A stretch of 20,971 bases of DNA from Ktedonobacterales bacterium (lineage in GTDB: Bacteria; Chloroflexota; Ktedonobacteria; Ktedonobacterales; JADMIN01), in assembly GCA_025450405.1 (NCBI GenBank), contig JANWHL010000164.1, positions 1 through 20,971 of the forward strand, given 5' to 3'. This document shows positions 20,528-20,971 of this stretch, one piece after another. Positions within the stretch are counted from its first letter, which is position 1. Each line of letters begins with the position of its first letter. The translations under genes and the position numbers were made by a program. The notes under the pieces were generated by a model. It ran no database searches. It saw nothing but the letters and a program-made list of their open reading frames with translations, and had not been told where the DNA came from.

Positions 20528-20971
20528 TTAGCTGCACGTATGCTCCGAGACAAGCCCACCGTTGCTGTACATGATGAACGTGTGCTGAGCGTAAATCTGC
20601 TCATCGTGGCCGTTGCAGTTCGCGAAGTCCACCCAATCGGTGTAGGCCTCGTATTCATATTTCGTCGTGGGGTAATAACCCTGATTCTGCCTAGCTGCTT
20701 GATCGTTGTACCATGCCCCGCCGTTGCAACGCTCCTGCGTGACGACGTACGTCTCGTAGAAATAGGGCGAGTAGTCCCAGTACTCCGTGGATGCGCCCCC
20801 TTGCCAACACCCCTGAGCGGCGTTTGGCCCCCCAGGGCATTGGAATATGTCCGACTGGTCATTGCGCCCATCCGCGCCTCCCAGGTACTCATCGAAGTCG
20901 TAGTGGCCATTGTAGAATTGCCCGCTGGCGCCCTTGATGGCTATCCATGCCCATTGCGTGGTGGCTGGGGC
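20528..20971 (-). CDS. Partial gene: C-terminal 147 residues of a Cys- and aromatic-rich, probably exported protein
   Basis: The frame is open from the right edge of the window to TAA at 20528-20530; the start is outside. The visible part contains AIKGASGQFYNGHYDFDEYL, five cysteines (in FQCPGG, QGCWQ, ERCNGG, FANCNG and HTCS at the end) and is very rich in Tyr, Trp, Asn and Gln. The composition (little Leu/Arg, many aromatic and amide residues, odd Cys spaced as if for disulfides) suggests a secreted or surface protein. GC is visibly lower than in the rest of the window, with codons such as AAT, TAT and ATA, and this hints at a different origin. I recognise no family. Confidence 0.65.
   Translation of the reverse strand, partial: APATTQWAWIAIKGASGQFYNGHYDFDEYLGGADGRNDQSDIFQCPGGPNAAQGCWQGGASTEYWDYSPYFYETYVVTQERCNGGAWYNDQAARQNQGYYPTTKYEYEAYTDWVDFANCNGHDEQIYAQHTFIMYSNGGLVSEHTCS

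Noticed and set aside
1..20971. Search for tRNA, rRNA, transposase or integrase genes
   Set aside because: I saw no tRNA-like cloverleaf, rRNA segment, or transposase/integrase motif in any frame I read.

Overview
The window is a high-GC bacterial segment with strong G/C third-position bias. The most likely source is Chloroflexota (Thermomicrobia-like or a related uncultured lineage). This rests on the gene families and their order: a caa3-type oxidase with a short subunit IV, a System I (Ccm) cytochrome c maturation cluster in that setting, a DUF3054 protein, and GC-rich hairpin and 'AENAEDAE'-type short repeats. Taxonomy is inference; no rRNA or phylogenetic marker is present.

Layout. Positions 1-3334 hold an ArsR-type regulator (minus strand, apparently leaderless) divergent from a long plus-strand TPR protein with a low-complexity middle made of 10-residue repeats. 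About 700 bp without a convincing gene follows. From 4038 to 19610 every gene lies on the minus strand and is read from right to left: ctaC, ctaD, ccmG, ccdA, a CopD-like membrane protein, ccmE, ccmF, ccmH, a small CcmI-like protein, a secreted/membrane protein with a carboxypeptidase-regulatory-like domain, ccmA, ccmB, ccmC, ccmD (48 residues), a CtaF-like subunit, ctaE, a CxxC/CxxC membrane protein and a DUF3054 protein. Many ccm genes overlap by 4 bp at stop/start, so they are probably translationally coupled. At the right end are a frameshifted GNAT acetyltransferase (plus strand) and the 3' end of a cysteine- and aromatic-rich gene of lower GC (minus strand, cut by the window edge).

How the genes work together. 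CtaC, CtaD, CtaE and CtaF form a caa3-type proton-pumping cytochrome c oxidase whose subunit II carries its own covalent haem c. CcmA-CcmD and CcmE load haem onto the chaperone, CcmF attaches it to apocytochrome, and CcdA with CcmG supply reductant. The ccm block sits inside the cox block, so oxidase and haem-c maturation look co-inherited.

Main unusual point. The maturation system appears to be a variant System I. CcmE has Cys in place of the canonical haem-binding His (CPSKF rather than HxxxY) and an extra CHAC motif. The CcmH homologue keeps its fold signature but has lost both cysteines of the LRCxxC motif (now LEYPGA). CcmG and CcdA keep theirs. Several genes also carry repeat-derived in-frame segments: hairpin and 'AENAEDAE' repeats in ccmA and the CcmI-like gene, and 12-bp and 15-bp tandem repeats in the gene between them.
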